Positions 52,947 to 62,409 of a DNA stretch of 64,000 bases are shown here, piece after piece (the first letter of the stretch is position 1; every line of letters starts with the position of its first letter). Source of the DNA: Caproicibacterium lactatifermentans. GTDB taxonomy: Bacteria > Bacillota > Clostridia > Oscillospirales > Acutalibacteraceae. The position numbers were made by a program, and so were the translations under genes. The notes below the pieces were generated by a model. It did not search any database and was not told where the DNA came from. It was given only the letters and a program-made list of their open reading frames with translations. The stretch is taken from the NCBI RefSeq assembly GCF_013315815.1, contig NZ_CP046051.1, positions 992,001 to 1,056,000 on the forward strand, written 5' to 3'.

Positions 52947-54269
52947 ATGCGGTTAAGAAGCTCATTTGCTGTTCTGCTGGCCCGTGCGGTTAGCTGGGGG
53001 GAGCGGCACATCCTGCACGTAGGTGCCAGTGCCATGCCGGGACGCTTTGCCCTGCGAATCGACCCAATGGTTCTGGGGCAACTTGCCAAGAAGCTGCACA
53101 AAGGTTCTATCGTTGTATGCGGCACCAATGGCAAAACAACGACGAATAATATTATTTGCCGAGCGGTAGAAAGCTGCGGCAATTCAGTTTTATGTAACCG
53201 AGCCGGAGCTAATATGGCATCTGGTGTTGTGACCGCTTTGCTGCCGGGCAAGGGAGCAGACTGGGGAGTAATGGAAGCGGACGAACTTTCTACACCGCAC
53301 ATTGTACCTTTTTTAAAGCCCCGATATATGGTTCTGCTCAATATCTTTCGTGACCAGCTGGACCGTTGTGGGGAAATTGACACAGTTATGAACGCCATTA
53401 TCTCCGCACTGGAAAAATCTCCGGAAACAATTTTGATTTACAATGCAGATGACCCATTTTGCTCTCACATTGCCTCACATGTAAAGAATACCATTCCGTT
53501 TGGTATTGCTGAGGACCTGCATCTGCCGCAGGACCGCGTGACTGGCGGCCGGTTCTGCTTAAAATGCGGTACCGAGTTGGAATATGATTATCGTCAGTAT
53601 GGACAGCTGGGTGCATTCCACTGCCCCAAATGCGGCTTTCAGCGGGCACCGTTACAGTTTGCAGCAACTGATGTGCAGCTGGGCGGCGGCATATCCTTTA
53701 CTGTTGGGGATACAACGATTAAGACACAATACAGTGGTGTCTATATGGTTTATAATTTATTGGCAGCATATTCGGCTGCTTCTATGCTGGGCTGCAGTGC
53801 ACAGGATTTTCAGCATACATTGGACCAGTATGACCCCAAGAACGGACGGCTTGAAAAATTCATGGTACAGGGACATCCTATCATGCTGAATCTGGCGAAA
53901 AATCCAACTGGCTTTAACCAAAACATGGCGTTATTGCTGCAGGACCAGGGACCGAAAGTTATCTATTTCATTATCAATGATAATGATAACGACGGCAATG
54001 ATATTTCTTGGCTGTGGGACGTTGACTTTGAACGGCTGGCCAAAGAAAAAGAAATGGTCGTATATGCCGGTGGTCACCGTATGAATGATTTGCAGGTACG
54101 CCTGAAATATGCTGGCATCCCGGCAGAATTAGTGGAAAGCGTGGCAGAAGCAGCTGAAAAGACGCGTGCACTGCCAACAGAACATCGTCTATATATCCTT
54201 ACCAATTATTCTGCGCTGGCACCTGCGCAGCGGGAATTGCGCACCCTGAGCGGGGAGGAAAAACAATGA
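52947..54269 (+). CDS. murT: Lipid II isoglutaminyl synthase, MurT subunit
   Basis: Mur-ligase-like subunit (440 residues) that works with GatD to amidate the D-Glu of lipid II. The P-loop is VVCGTNGKTTTNN (about residues 58-70), followed by EADELSTPHIV and NIFRDQLDR. A Cys4 ribbon, FCLKCGTEL with HCPKCGFQR, is characteristic of MurT. The C-terminal domain is DUF1727. ATG 52947 fits GGAGGGG; an in-frame ATG at 52914 lies upstream. gatD overlaps the stop (ATGA). Confidence 0.94.
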   Translation: MRLRSSFAVLLARAVSWGERHILHVGASAMPGRFALRIDPMVLGQLAKKLHKGSIVVCGTNGKTTTNNIICRAVESCGNSVLCNRAGANMASGVVTALLPGKGADWGVMEADELSTPHIVPFLKPRYMVLLNIFRDQLDRCGEIDTVMNAIISALEKSPETILIYNADDPFCSHIASHVKNTIPFGIAEDLHLPQDRVTGGRFCLKCGTELEYDYRQYGQLGAFHCPKCGFQRAPLQFAATDVQLGGGISFTVGDTTIKTQYSGVYMVYNLLAAYSAASMLGCSAQDFQHTLDQYDPKNGRLEKFMVQGHPIMLNLAKNPTGFNQNMALLLQDQGPKVIYFIINDNDNDGNDISWLWDVDFERLAKEKEMVVYAGGHRMNDLQVRLKYAGIPAELVESVAEAAEKTRALPTEHRLYILTNYSALAPAQRELRTLSGEEKQ

Positions 54270-55033
54270 AATTAAAAATTGCGCATCTTTATCCGGAACT
54301 GCTGAATCTGTACGGGGACGGCGGCAACATCATCTGTATGCAAAAGCGCTGTGAATGGCGCGGCATAGAGGCTGAGGTCTATCAGGTACACAATGGAGAG
54401 CTGGCCGATTTTTCTGACGTTGATATTGTTTTTATCGGCGGTGGAACAGACCGGGAACAAAAAATTGTCTGTGACGCGCTGCTATCTGAAAAAGAGCAAT
54501 TGCACGCCTATGTGGAGGCAGGCGGCGTCCTGCTGGCTGTCTGCGGTGGTTATCAGCTTTTGGGGCACAACTATCTGCTGGGGGATGAGTTGGTCAAGGG
54601 AACGGGCGTTGTTGACCTGAAAACAGAGCGCGGAGAAGGCCGACTGATTGGCAACGTTATGATTCAAAGCGACATCTGTAAAATGCCGATTGTCGGCTAT
54701 GAAAACCATGGCGGGCGCACTTATCTTGGTGACTGCCATCCTCTTGGCAAAGTGATTTCCGCCGGTGGATACGGCAACAACGGCACCGACGGCTACGAGG
54801 GTGTGCATTATAAAAACGTAATCGGTACGTATCTGCATGGGCCACTGCTGCCAAAGAACCCACAGGTGTGCGATTACCTATTGCATACCGCACTGACGCG
54901 TCGCTACGGAGAAGGCTATGATTTTCCAGCGCTGGATGATACGATTGAAAATAACGCCAATCAAGTCATGCAGGAACGCTTAAAAGAAAACGTCGTCAAC
55001 AAAATGAAAGTAAACGCACGCGGAAAAAGCTGA
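54266..55033 (+). CDS. gatD: Lipid II isoglutaminyl synthase, glutamine amidotransferase subunit GatD
   Basis: 255-residue class I glutaminase-like subunit that supplies ammonia to MurT. The nucleophile Cys is in LLAVCGGYQLLG (about residue 94) and the His in GTYLHGPLLPKNP. YPELLNLYGDGGNI opens the protein. The pair suggests amidated peptidoglycan precursors in this organism. Confidence 0.95.
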   Translation: MKLKIAHLYPELLNLYGDGGNIICMQKRCEWRGIEAEVYQVHNGELADFSDVDIVFIGGGTDREQKIVCDALLSEKEQLHAYVEAGGVLLAVCGGYQLLGHNYLLGDELVKGTGVVDLKTERGEGRLIGNVMIQSDICKMPIVGYENHGGRTYLGDCHPLGKVISAGGYGNNGTDGYEGVHYKNVIGTYLHGPLLPKNPQVCDYLLHTALTRRYGEGYDFPALDDTIENNANQVMQERLKENVVNKMKVNARGKS

Positions 55034-55049
55034 AATAAAATCATATACA

Positions 55050-55099
55050 AAGGGACTGCAGAAAACCGGAAAACTTCCGAATTCTCTGCAGTCCCTTAA
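55050..55099. terminator. Terminator between gatD and pepT
   Basis: AAGGGACTGCAGA and TCTGCAGTCCCTT form a 13-bp stem between convergent genes. Confidence 0.85.
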
Positions 55100-55126
55100 T
55101 GATTGTTGAAATCATTAAATTTAGTT

Positions 55127-56353
55127 TTATTTAGAAGATGCCGTAAAACGATGAATAATTTCTAAAATAATCGCGGTACATAAATCCATATCTTCTGCTG
55201 CGACGTGTTCATATGGCCCATGATAGGCATGACCGCCGGTACCCAAATTGGGGCATGGCAGGCCTTTGACACTCAGCATAGCACCATCTGTTCCGCCGCG
55301 AATGGGTTCTTCATATGGTGTCAGGCCAAGCTCTCGAATTGCCGCCCGCGCATTTTCCACCAGCATGGGGTACGGCTGGATGTAAGGCAGCATATTTTCA
55401 TATTCATCAGCCATTTTTAATTCAACTGTGCCTTCACCATACTTCTCGTTTAGCGTACGGACGATATGGCGAAGCATATCTTTACGAATCTCAAAATGTT
55501 TTTTGGAATGGTCCCGAATAATATAAGTGAGCTTTGCTTCTTCAATGCAGCCTTCCATACTGCACAAATGGAAGAAACCTTCTTTGCCAGCAGTATGTGA
55601 TGGTGTTTCAGCGGCGGGGAGCATTGCATTGGCTTCCATTGCAATTAAAGAAGCATTTTTCATAATGTCTTTTGCATCTCCGGGATGCACATTAAAACCA
55701 TGAAAAGTCAGTTCTGCACCTGCCGCGTTAAAGTTTTCATATGTGATTTCACTGACCTCGCCGCCGTCTACCGTATATGCATACTTGGCACCAAAGCCGG
55801 GAATATCAAAAGAGCGTGTACCTTGTCCGATTTCTTCATCTGGTGTAAAAGCGATACAAATACGACCATGCGGCAGCTTTTTTTGCAGCAGTTCTTCACA
55901 TGCGGTCATGATTTCCGCAATGCCTGCTTTGTCATCCGCACCCAGCAGAGTAGTTCCATCTGAAGTAATCACCGTTTTGCCCTTCATGTTGGCAAGGTCT
56001 GGGAAAGCCTTTGGCGAAAGGACACGGCCGCTGGAACCCAACGAAATCTCTCCGCCGTCATAATCTTTATGAATCTGTGGATGAACGCCTTTTCCGTTAA
56101 AATCTGGGGCTGTATCCATGTGTGCAATAAAGCCAATCGCGGGGACCTGCTCCATACCGGGGACTGCGGAAAGTTCGCCGTATACATAGCCGGATGATGA
56201 AATGCGGACATTTTCTAGCCCAAGCTGATTCATTTCGTCTTTCAGCATGCTGGCAAGGTCCAGTTCCCGTGCGGCAGACGGTGTGGTAGAGGAATTCCCG
56301 TCTGAGGTTGTATAGACTTTAACATATTTTAAAAGTCTTTGTGCTGCTTTCAT
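55127..56353 (-). CDS. pepT: Peptidase T (tripeptide aminopeptidase)
   Basis: M20-family zinc aminopeptidase that removes the N-terminal residue of tripeptides. 408 residues. The metal ligands are in FIAHMDTAPD, LLGADDKAG, TPDEEIGQG, AYTVDGGEV and the C-terminal GTGGHAYHGPYE. ATG 56353 (MKAAQRLLKYV) has CAGGAGAT upstream; the in-frame ATG at 56386 does not. Family length is about 410. Confidence 0.95.
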   Translation of the reverse strand: MKAAQRLLKYVKVYTTSDGNSSTTPSAARELDLASMLKDEMNQLGLENVRISSSGYVYGELSAVPGMEQVPAIGFIAHMDTAPDFNGKGVHPQIHKDYDGGEISLGSSGRVLSPKAFPDLANMKGKTVITSDGTTLLGADDKAGIAEIMTACEELLQKKLPHGRICIAFTPDEEIGQGTRSFDIPGFGAKYAYTVDGGEVSEITYENFNAAGAELTFHGFNVHPGDAKDIMKNASLIAMEANAMLPAAETPSHTAGKEGFFHLCSMEGCIEEAKLTYIIRDHSKKHFEIRKDMLRHIVRTLNEKYGEGTVELKMADEYENMLPYIQPYPMLVENARAAIRELGLTPYEEPIRGGTDGAMLSVKGLPCPNLGTGGHAYHGPYEHVAAEDMDLCTAIILEIIHRFTASSK

Positions 56354-56397
56354 GATTGATGCATCTCCTGTATTCTCATCTGTCAATATACTTATTC

Positions 56398-56426
56398 AGT
56401 ATACGCTGAATGCAGAAAAGAAGCAA
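56398..56426 (-). promoter_or_regulatory. Promoter of pepT
   Basis: Minus strand: TTGCTT (56426-56421), 17 bases, TATACT (56403-56398). Confidence 0.6.
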
Positions 56427-56503
56427 GAATTTGATTTTTTGTTCGCATCGCGGTAAACTGTATTTATTCTATATTTAATAAGAGTAGCAAAGGAGTCACT
56501 GCT

Positions 56504-58192
56504 ATGAAATTTTCAGAAATGCCTTACACAAGGCCAGACTATTCTGCCCTTTTTCAGCAGATAGATGATATGACAGCCAAACTGCAGAAGGGAACCACTG
56601 CAGAACAGCTGGAAATTTATAAACAGGTGGAAACACTGGAATCCAATGTAGTCACGCAGGCCACCATCTGCATGATTCGCAACAGCGTAGATACGCTCGA
56701 CAAGTTCTACGAAACAGAGCAGACATATAATGATGAGCACATACCGCTTTTGAACGAACATCTGCAGTCCTTTAAGAAAGCGCTGGTTCAATCGCCCCAT
56801 CGCCCAGAACTTGAAAAAAATTTAGGCAGCATGCTGTTCCAGAAGCTTGAAATGGAGCAGAAAGCCTTTTCACTGAAGATTGTTCCGCTTCTACAGGAAG
56901 GCAATCATCTGACCAACGAATATCAAAAGTTGTACGCAAGTGCGGCCATTGACTTTGACGGTAAAACCTGTAACTTGTCACAGTTAGGGCCTTATCTGCA
57001 AAGCACGAATCGTTCTGTGCGTCGCAATGCAGCAGAAGCTTATTTCGATTTTTTTGAGGAACACCGCGAAGAATTCGATACCATTTACGACAAATTAGTA
57101 AAAAATCGTACAGAGCAGGCACATCGGCTTGGATTTTCCAACTATGCGGAACTTTCACTGCTGCGCATGAACCGGAACGGATATAATCTAGATGACATTC
57201 GCAATTTTCGCAAGCAGGTTGTACGTGACCTAGTTCCACTGACGATAAAGATTAAAAAACGTCAGGCAACACGCATTGGCGTTACGGATTTCCGCTTTTA
57301 TGATAACGATTTAAAATTCAAAGATGGCAGCGCTGTACCGCAGGGAACCCCGAAAGAAATAATGCAAGCCGGAAAAAAGATGTACACAGAACTTTCCAAA
57401 GAGACTGAAGAGTTTATTGAACAGATGTTCCGCATGGATTTGTTTGATGTATTGGCCAAAAAAGGTAAAGCACCCGGTGGCTATTGTACGGATTTGCCAG
57501 ATTATCATTGCTCGTTTATTTTTTCAAACTTTAATGGCACTTCCGGAGATGTGGACGTACTGACACATGAAGCAGGTCACGCATTTGCAAGTTTTATTGC
57601 ACAGCGTACGGTTCCGCTGCTGGCTCTGCGGGAACCTTCCTATGAAACTGCTGAAACACATTCCATGAGTATGGAGTTTCTGACTGCGCCGTGGCATCAC
57701 CTTTTCTTCGGCGACCAGACAGATAAATATGAACTTGCCCATGCTGAAGATGCGATTGACTTTATTCCTTATGGCTGTTTAGTAGACCATTTTCAGGAAG
57801 AAATTTACCTCCATCCGGAAATGACACCGGAAGAACGGAATCAGACATGGCTGCGGCTGGAAAAGATGTACCGACCCTATATGGACTTTACTGGCCTTCC
57901 TGTTTTGCAGCGTGGTGCAGGCTGGCAACGTCAGCTCCACATTTATATGTATCCTTTCTATTATATTGACTACTGCCTGGCACAGACGATGTCCCTGCAG
58001 TTTTTCAATGCGGCAAACCGTGACCGTAAGGACGCGTGGAACCGCTATTTGAAGTTTGTAAAACAGGGCGGGACCGCTTCCTTTATTGACATTGCACACT
58101 CTGTCAATTTTCAGTCACCGTTGGATGAAGGCTGTGTCCGCCGTGTGGCAGATGAAACAGCGGTGTGGCTGAAAGACCACGCTGTCGAATAA
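56504..58192 (+). CDS. M3 family oligoendopeptidase
   Basis: 562-residue zinc peptidase. The active site is LTHEAGHAFASF (HExxH with H-E-A-G-H, about residues 351-355), with the third ligand Glu in EPSYETAETHSMSMEF. PepF-like features are the N-terminal helical lid and the C-terminal YYIDYCLAQTMSLQF. AAAGGAG lies before ATG 56504. It degrades short peptides in the cytoplasm. Confidence 0.93.
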   Translation: MKFSEMPYTRPDYSALFQQIDDMTAKLQKGTTAEQLEIYKQVETLESNVVTQATICMIRNSVDTLDKFYETEQTYNDEHIPLLNEHLQSFKKALVQSPHRPELEKNLGSMLFQKLEMEQKAFSLKIVPLLQEGNHLTNEYQKLYASAAIDFDGKTCNLSQLGPYLQSTNRSVRRNAAEAYFDFFEEHREEFDTIYDKLVKNRTEQAHRLGFSNYAELSLLRMNRNGYNLDDIRNFRKQVVRDLVPLTIKIKKRQATRIGVTDFRFYDNDLKFKDGSAVPQGTPKEIMQAGKKMYTELSKETEEFIEQMFRMDLFDVLAKKGKAPGGYCTDLPDYHCSFIFSNFNGTSGDVDVLTHEAGHAFASFIAQRTVPLLALREPSYETAETHSMSMEFLTAPWHHLFFGDQTDKYELAHAEDAIDFIPYGCLVDHFQEEIYLHPEMTPEERNQTWLRLEKMYRPYMDFTGLPVLQRGAGWQRQLHIYMYPFYYIDYCLAQTMSLQFFNAANRDRKDAWNRYLKFVKQGGTASFIDIAHSVNFQSPLDEGCVRRVADETAVWLKDHAVE

Positions 58193-58266
58193 CCATCTTG
58201 CTGGTGGAATCGTCCATTCATAAACGAATCATTTTTGCACATACTGGCTGGCAGAGGTGATTCATT

Positions 58267-58455
58267 TTGGACAGCACTTATTTTGGGCGTTTGGGTTATC
58301 CTGTGTTTTACAGCCGGTTTTTCAACGATGCACCGGAATTACAGAATTCTTTTCTGTCCTTGCCGGAGGAAGCACAGCAGGCTATCCTCAGGCGTGACAT
58401 TCATTCTTCGGAAGAATTAAAAAATGCTGTAAGTGAATATTATTTAAAGCGATAA
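58267..58455 (+). CDS. Small conserved-looking hypothetical protein (62 residues)
   Basis: Starts at TTG 58267 with AGAGGTG 7 bases upstream. The sequence (MDSTYFGRLGYPVFYSRFFND... LPEEAQQAILRRDIHSSEEL) is soluble, with two predicted helices. It looks protein-like compared with the overlapping frame. A terminator follows directly. No family recognised. Confidence 0.6.
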   Translation: MDSTYFGRLGYPVFYSRFFNDAPELQNSFLSLPEEAQQAILRRDIHSSEELKNAVSEYYLKR

Positions 58456-58464
58456 TCGCAAATA

Positions 58465-58499
58465 GGGGAGATAGGGCAAACCGCTCTGTCTCCTTTTTT
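58465..58499 (+). terminator. Terminator after the small gene
   Basis: GGAGATAG (58467-58474) pairs with CTGTCTCC (58486-58493, one G-U), then TTTTTT. Confidence 0.85.
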
Positions 58500-58556
58500 G
58501 CACTCTTGTGCATGGCAAAAGAAACAGAAGTGTAATTACCTGCAGCGGCCTTTCTC

Positions 58557-58585
58557 TTGAATACATACAACAGCTGTGCTATAAT
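58557..58585 (+). promoter_or_regulatory. Promoter upstream of the PASTA pseudokinase
   Basis: TTGAAT (58557-58562), 17 bases, TATAAT (58580-58585). Confidence 0.75.
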
Positions 58586-58591
58586 AAACTA

Positions 58592-58690
58592 CGATTCAGA
58601 CGAAGAATCATCCATCATTTTATGGGAATCTATTTGCTGGGATATTATATTACTGAACACCAAAACGTCCTGCCGGACGTTGCTTTTTTG
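58592..58690 (+). ncRNA. Candidate leader RNA ending in an intrinsic terminator
   Basis: From the predicted start to the hairpin AACGTCC-TGCC-GGACGTT (58664-58681) and the run GCTTTTTT. A second small hairpin, GATTC/GAATC, lies near the 5' end. The terminator sits before the ribosome site of the pseudokinase gene (58725), so transcription would often stop here unless read-through is controlled. Confidence 0.45.
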
Positions 58691-58739
58691 TTTTAACGGA
58701 AATTGGTGTGATAAATCAGAAAGAAGGAGCAGGCACCCT

Positions 58740-60620
58740 ATGACAGGCTATGAACATCTGTGTATGAATTGCATGGCTGACACGGAAGGACAAGCTAAGT
58801 GCCCGCGTTGCGGCTTTCCGCAGCAGGAACCTCAGCGAAAAGACGCTTTGCCTTACCGAACAGTTTTGCAGGAACGCTATATGGTGGGACGGGCAAAACG
58901 ATCCGACCCAGAAGGATTCACATATATTGCCTTTGATATGCAGCAACTTTGTACTGTACAGATTCGTGAGTTCTTTCCGCATGAAATCTGTGCACGCATT
59001 ACCGGCAGCACGGACATTGCCGTAATTGCCGGCAACGAAACCGCCTTTGATGAATATCTGAATGACTTTATCAGTTATCAGGAATCCATTGCAAAGTTCC
59101 GCGACCAGCCGGCCATACTGGCAGTGCAGGACATTTTTGAGGAAAATTATACTGCTTATGCGGTTTCTCCATGGGAGGAGGCCATTACACTGCGCTATTT
59201 TGTCGAGCGCAGCGGAGGCTCGCTTTCTTGGAATGCCGCATGGAAATTGTTTATGCCGGTTATCAGCGCTGTTTCTGCGATGTACGCAGCCGGTGTCGGT
59301 CATTATGGCATTTCCCCAGATACTTTATTTATCATGCCAAACGGAAGTATGAAATTAGGAGCTTTTTGCTCACCGGCCGTCCGTATATCAGGCGGTTGTT
59401 TATTACCAAATCTACAATCTGGCTGTGCTGCTGCGGAACAGTATGATGCCAACGCAAAACTCGGTGAAAACACCGATGTTTATGGAATGGCAGCTACGCT
59501 GTTCTACGCTTTGACAGGTGTTCTGCCGAAAGATGCTCGTGACCGCCGCAGCGACCCGCGCCTGTTGCTGCCTGCCAGTACATTACGAAGTATTCCGCCG
59601 CACGTTGTGACTGCACTGGCAAATGCACTGCAGGTAAGCCGCAGTGAGCGGACACCTACTTTTGAGCGATTTCGAGCAGAGCTTTCCGCTGCGCCAACGG
59701 CAACAGCTTCTCTGGAAGAAACACAAAGCCTGCGGCGTATTTCCAGTCCATATGATGACTCTGCCGACCGCGCAACTCATGCGGCCCAGCAGCAGGAGCA
59801 GGAGCAGGAAGCAGAAAATATTCGGAAACCCATTCCTAAGTTCGTGGGTATTATCTTAATTTGCGTGGCAGTGCTGATATGTGTTACAGTCGGTGTTGTT
59901 GCCTATCTCTCCAATCACTCTGGAAGCCTTGGTGAATTAGCTGTGGCAACTTCTGCTGCATCCTCAGTAGAAAATCCCGTTACAGGCAATGCATCAGAAT
60001 CTGCTTTAACCAACAGCGGAGTAAACCACTCGGCTATATCAGCGGTATCTTCCTCTGATGTAATTTCTTCTGCATCGGATTCAGCTGAAAATGAAAGCAC
60101 CGCTTCTGCCAGCAGCCTTTCCAGTCCTAGCAGCTTAACTTCATCATCTAACAGTTCTTCTATGGCATCTTCTGTACCAGAAGGACAAATCGTGGTGCCG
60201 AATCTTGTCGGAAAAAATTACTACAGCTTGAGTAAAAGTTCGGATTACCAAGTCGTTTTAACAAGTAAGGAATTCAGCGACAGTATTAAAGAGGGCTGCA
60301 TTATTTCCCAAACGCCATCATCTTCTGGTACGATGGTAAAAGGCGCGGCTATCTCTGTTACGGTTAGTCAGGGAGCCGCTTTGCGTGAACTGCCTGATGT
60401 TGCTGGACTTTCTTATGATGCAGCATGTAAAAAAGTAGACGCAGTTGGCTTGGTCCCGGATGGAAAAACACTGCAAAGCAGTAACAGCATTCCAAAAGGG
60501 CAAGTAATTGGCTATGCAGACGGTTTAAAGGCCGGCAGCAAACTAAATTATCAATATTCTGTAACTTTGCTGGTCAGTACTGGCGCGGATAATACTGACA
60601 GTGAAGATGTTGCTGATTAA
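58740..60620 (+). CDS. Membrane PASTA-domain pseudokinase with zinc ribbon
   Basis: 626 residues. A zinc ribbon (C8, C11, C21, C24) is followed by a protein-kinase fold (about 40-320). The kinase resembles the family with VAIKEYFP and HRDISPDN, but its motifs are changed: VQIREFFP (Lys to Arg), HYGISPDTL (no catalytic Asp) and GAF in place of DFG. ENTDVYGMAATLFYALTG (F-helix region) is kept. A membrane helix (IILICVAVLICVTVGVVAYL), a long Ser-rich spacer and two PASTA repeats follow. These features suggest an envelope sensor that signals without phosphotransfer. ATG 58740 follows AAGGAG. Confidence 0.85.
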   Translation: MTGYEHLCMNCMADTEGQAKCPRCGFPQQEPQRKDALPYRTVLQERYMVGRAKRSDPEGFTYIAFDMQQLCTVQIREFFPHEICARITGSTDIAVIAGNETAFDEYLNDFISYQESIAKFRDQPAILAVQDIFEENYTAYAVSPWEEAITLRYFVERSGGSLSWNAAWKLFMPVISAVSAMYAAGVGHYGISPDTLFIMPNGSMKLGAFCSPAVRISGGCLLPNLQSGCAAAEQYDANAKLGENTDVYGMAATLFYALTGVLPKDARDRRSDPRLLLPASTLRSIPPHVVTALANALQVSRSERTPTFERFRAELSAAPTATASLEETQSLRRISSPYDDSADRATHAAQQQEQEQEAENIRKPIPKFVGIILICVAVLICVTVGVVAYLSNHSGSLGELAVATSAASSVENPVTGNASESALTNSGVNHSAISAVSSSDVISSASDSAENESTASASSLSSPSSLTSSSNSSSMASSVPEGQIVVPNLVGKNYYSLSKSSDYQVVLTSKEFSDSIKEGCIISQTPSSSGTMVKGAAISVTVSQGAALRELPDVAGLSYDAACKKVDAVGLVPDGKTLQSSNSIPKGQVIGYADGLKAGSKLNYQYSVTLLVSTGADNTDSEDVAD

Positions 60621-60644
60621 ATTTTTATTCCACTACAATATTAC

Positions 60645-60702
60645 AATAATAAAGCAGGACTGCTCTGGAGTGAAACCTTCGGGGCAGTCCTGCTTTATTA
60701 TT
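60645..60702. terminator. Bidirectional terminator
   Basis: AATAATAAAGCAGGACTGC pairs perfectly with its complement at 60684-60702, 19 bp, between convergent genes. Confidence 0.93.
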
Positions 60703-60710
60703 TCTATGTT

Positions 60711-62324
60711 TTAGCGGTCCCACTTATCACACATGGACAAAATCTGGTCAGCAAATCGACCAAGGTCTTTATTTGTACCGCCTTCGTTGTGCTGTACAAC
60801 CTGCTCCAGCCGCTTCTGTGCTTGTAGCAATCGTGCGTAAGCGGGGGAGTAATACTTTTCATTTTTGTAATTGGAAGGACGGGCGGGGTGCAATTTTTCT
60901 GGCGTAATGCCCTCATCTGTAAGCCGTCCGGCAATCAAATCATAGTTCGCCTGGAAATTAGGGGCAAAAGCATCATATCCTTTTGTGCACAATTCAGCTG
61001 TAAATCCCTCACAGCAAGTACGTTCACCATGCACAACAAATATCTTTTTGGGTTTGTTCTGAAAGGCACCAAGCCACTCCAGCAAACCGCTGTGGTCCGC
61101 ATGACCGGATAAAGCCCGGAAATTATAGATATGCGCTTTTACCGCAATCTGCTCACCAAAAAGCTTAACATTGTCTACACCATCAAGAAGCATTCGGCCA
61201 AGCGTTCCGGCTGCCTGAAATCCGACAAAAACGATGGAACATTCCGGCCGCCAAAGATTATGTTTCAGGTGATGCCGGATACGGCCAGCTTCGCACATAC
61301 CGCTTGAAGAAATAATTACCTTTGGAACACCATCTGCATTTAGGGCTTTTGATTCCTCCACACTGGCAGTGATATTCAAATTAGGGAATTGGAGTGGGTC
61401 AAATCCATCCATAATTAGGTCAGCCGTTTCTTCATCTGCATATCCATGAAGGTCGCCGCTGTAAATAGCTGTAGCCTCTGCAGCAAGGGGAGAATCCACG
61501 TAGACTGGGAAATTTGGGCATTGCAATGTCAAGTGCTGCTCCTTTATCTGTCGTATAAAATAAAGGAGTTCCTGTGTACGACCGACTGCAAAGGACGGGA
61601 TAACGACATTACCGCCATTCGCAAGCGTATTATCGATGATTTTTGCAATAACTTCCGGGTAGTTTTCCACTTCCTCATGTTCTCGGTCACCATAGGTGGA
61701 TTCCATAACAACATAATCGGCTTCTTTGATATACTGTGGGTCGCGAATAATCGGCTGCTGTTTGTTTCCGATATCTCCGGAAAAGACTAATTTGCGTGTT
61801 ACATCATCCTCTGTTGCCCAAATCTCAATAGAAGAACTTCCTAGCAGATGACCGGCATCTACAAAACGTGCACGCACACCGGGGCATACATCCACTATTT
61901 CGCCGTATTCACAGCTTTCCATCAACTGAATGGCAGCGTCTGCATCATCTAATGTATACATCGGTTGTTTGGGCTGTCGACCAGCGCGACGCCCCTTCCG
62001 GGTAGCCTGTGCAGCGTCCATTTCCTGAATATGTGCACTGTCACGCAGCATAATCTGCATCAGATAGGTCGTTTTGCTGGTTGCAATAATTTTCCCCTGG
62101 AACCCCTGCTTGACCAGCAGGGGAAGGCGGCCTGAATGGTCGATATGTGCGTGTGTAATAAGTACATAGTCTACCAGATTCGCATGGAATGGAAATTCCC
62201 AATTATTTGTTTCATCCTCGCCTTGCTGCATACCACAGTCAATTAAAATATGTCTTCCATTTACTGTTAGGCAGTGACAGCTGCCTGTTACCTCTTTATC
62301 AGCACCGTAAAAAGTTAAATTCAT
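60711..62324 (-). CDS. MBL-fold/beta-CASP RNA-processing nuclease family protein
   Basis: 537 residues with the metallo-beta-lactamase core (THAHIDHSGRLP, HLLGSSSIEI, FSGDIG). The beta-CASP part has VPSFAVGRTQELLYFI-like IPSFAVGRTQELLYFI, SSSGMCEAGRIRHHL and a C-terminal SGHADHSGLLEWL. This is the YSH1/CPSF73-like bacterial group (COG1236), predicted endo- or exonuclease on RNA. It is distinct from RNase J, which is longer with a different C-terminus. Confidence 0.9.
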   Translation of the reverse strand: MNLTFYGADKEVTGSCHCLTVNGRHILIDCGMQQGEDETNNWEFPFHANLVDYVLITHAHIDHSGRLPLLVKQGFQGKIIATSKTTYLMQIMLRDSAHIQEMDAAQATRKGRRAGRQPKQPMYTLDDADAAIQLMESCEYGEIVDVCPGVRARFVDAGHLLGSSSIEIWATEDDVTRKLVFSGDIGNKQQPIIRDPQYIKEADYVVMESTYGDREHEEVENYPEVIAKIIDNTLANGGNVVIPSFAVGRTQELLYFIRQIKEQHLTLQCPNFPVYVDSPLAAEATAIYSGDLHGYADEETADLIMDGFDPLQFPNLNITASVEESKALNADGVPKVIISSSGMCEAGRIRHHLKHNLWRPECSIVFVGFQAAGTLGRMLLDGVDNVKLFGEQIAVKAHIYNFRALSGHADHSGLLEWLGAFQNKPKKIFVVHGERTCCEGFTAELCTKGYDAFAPNFQANYDLIAGRLTDEGITPEKLHPARPSNYKNEKYYSPAYARLLQAQKRLEQVVQHNEGGTNKDLGRFADQILSMCDKWDR

Positions 62325-62409
62325 AGAGCCCCCTGCTTTCTTCTGTTACTACGATAACGTAAAGTTGCCCATTCTGCCTGTAAAGATGGACATATGGACT
62401 TGCATTCGC

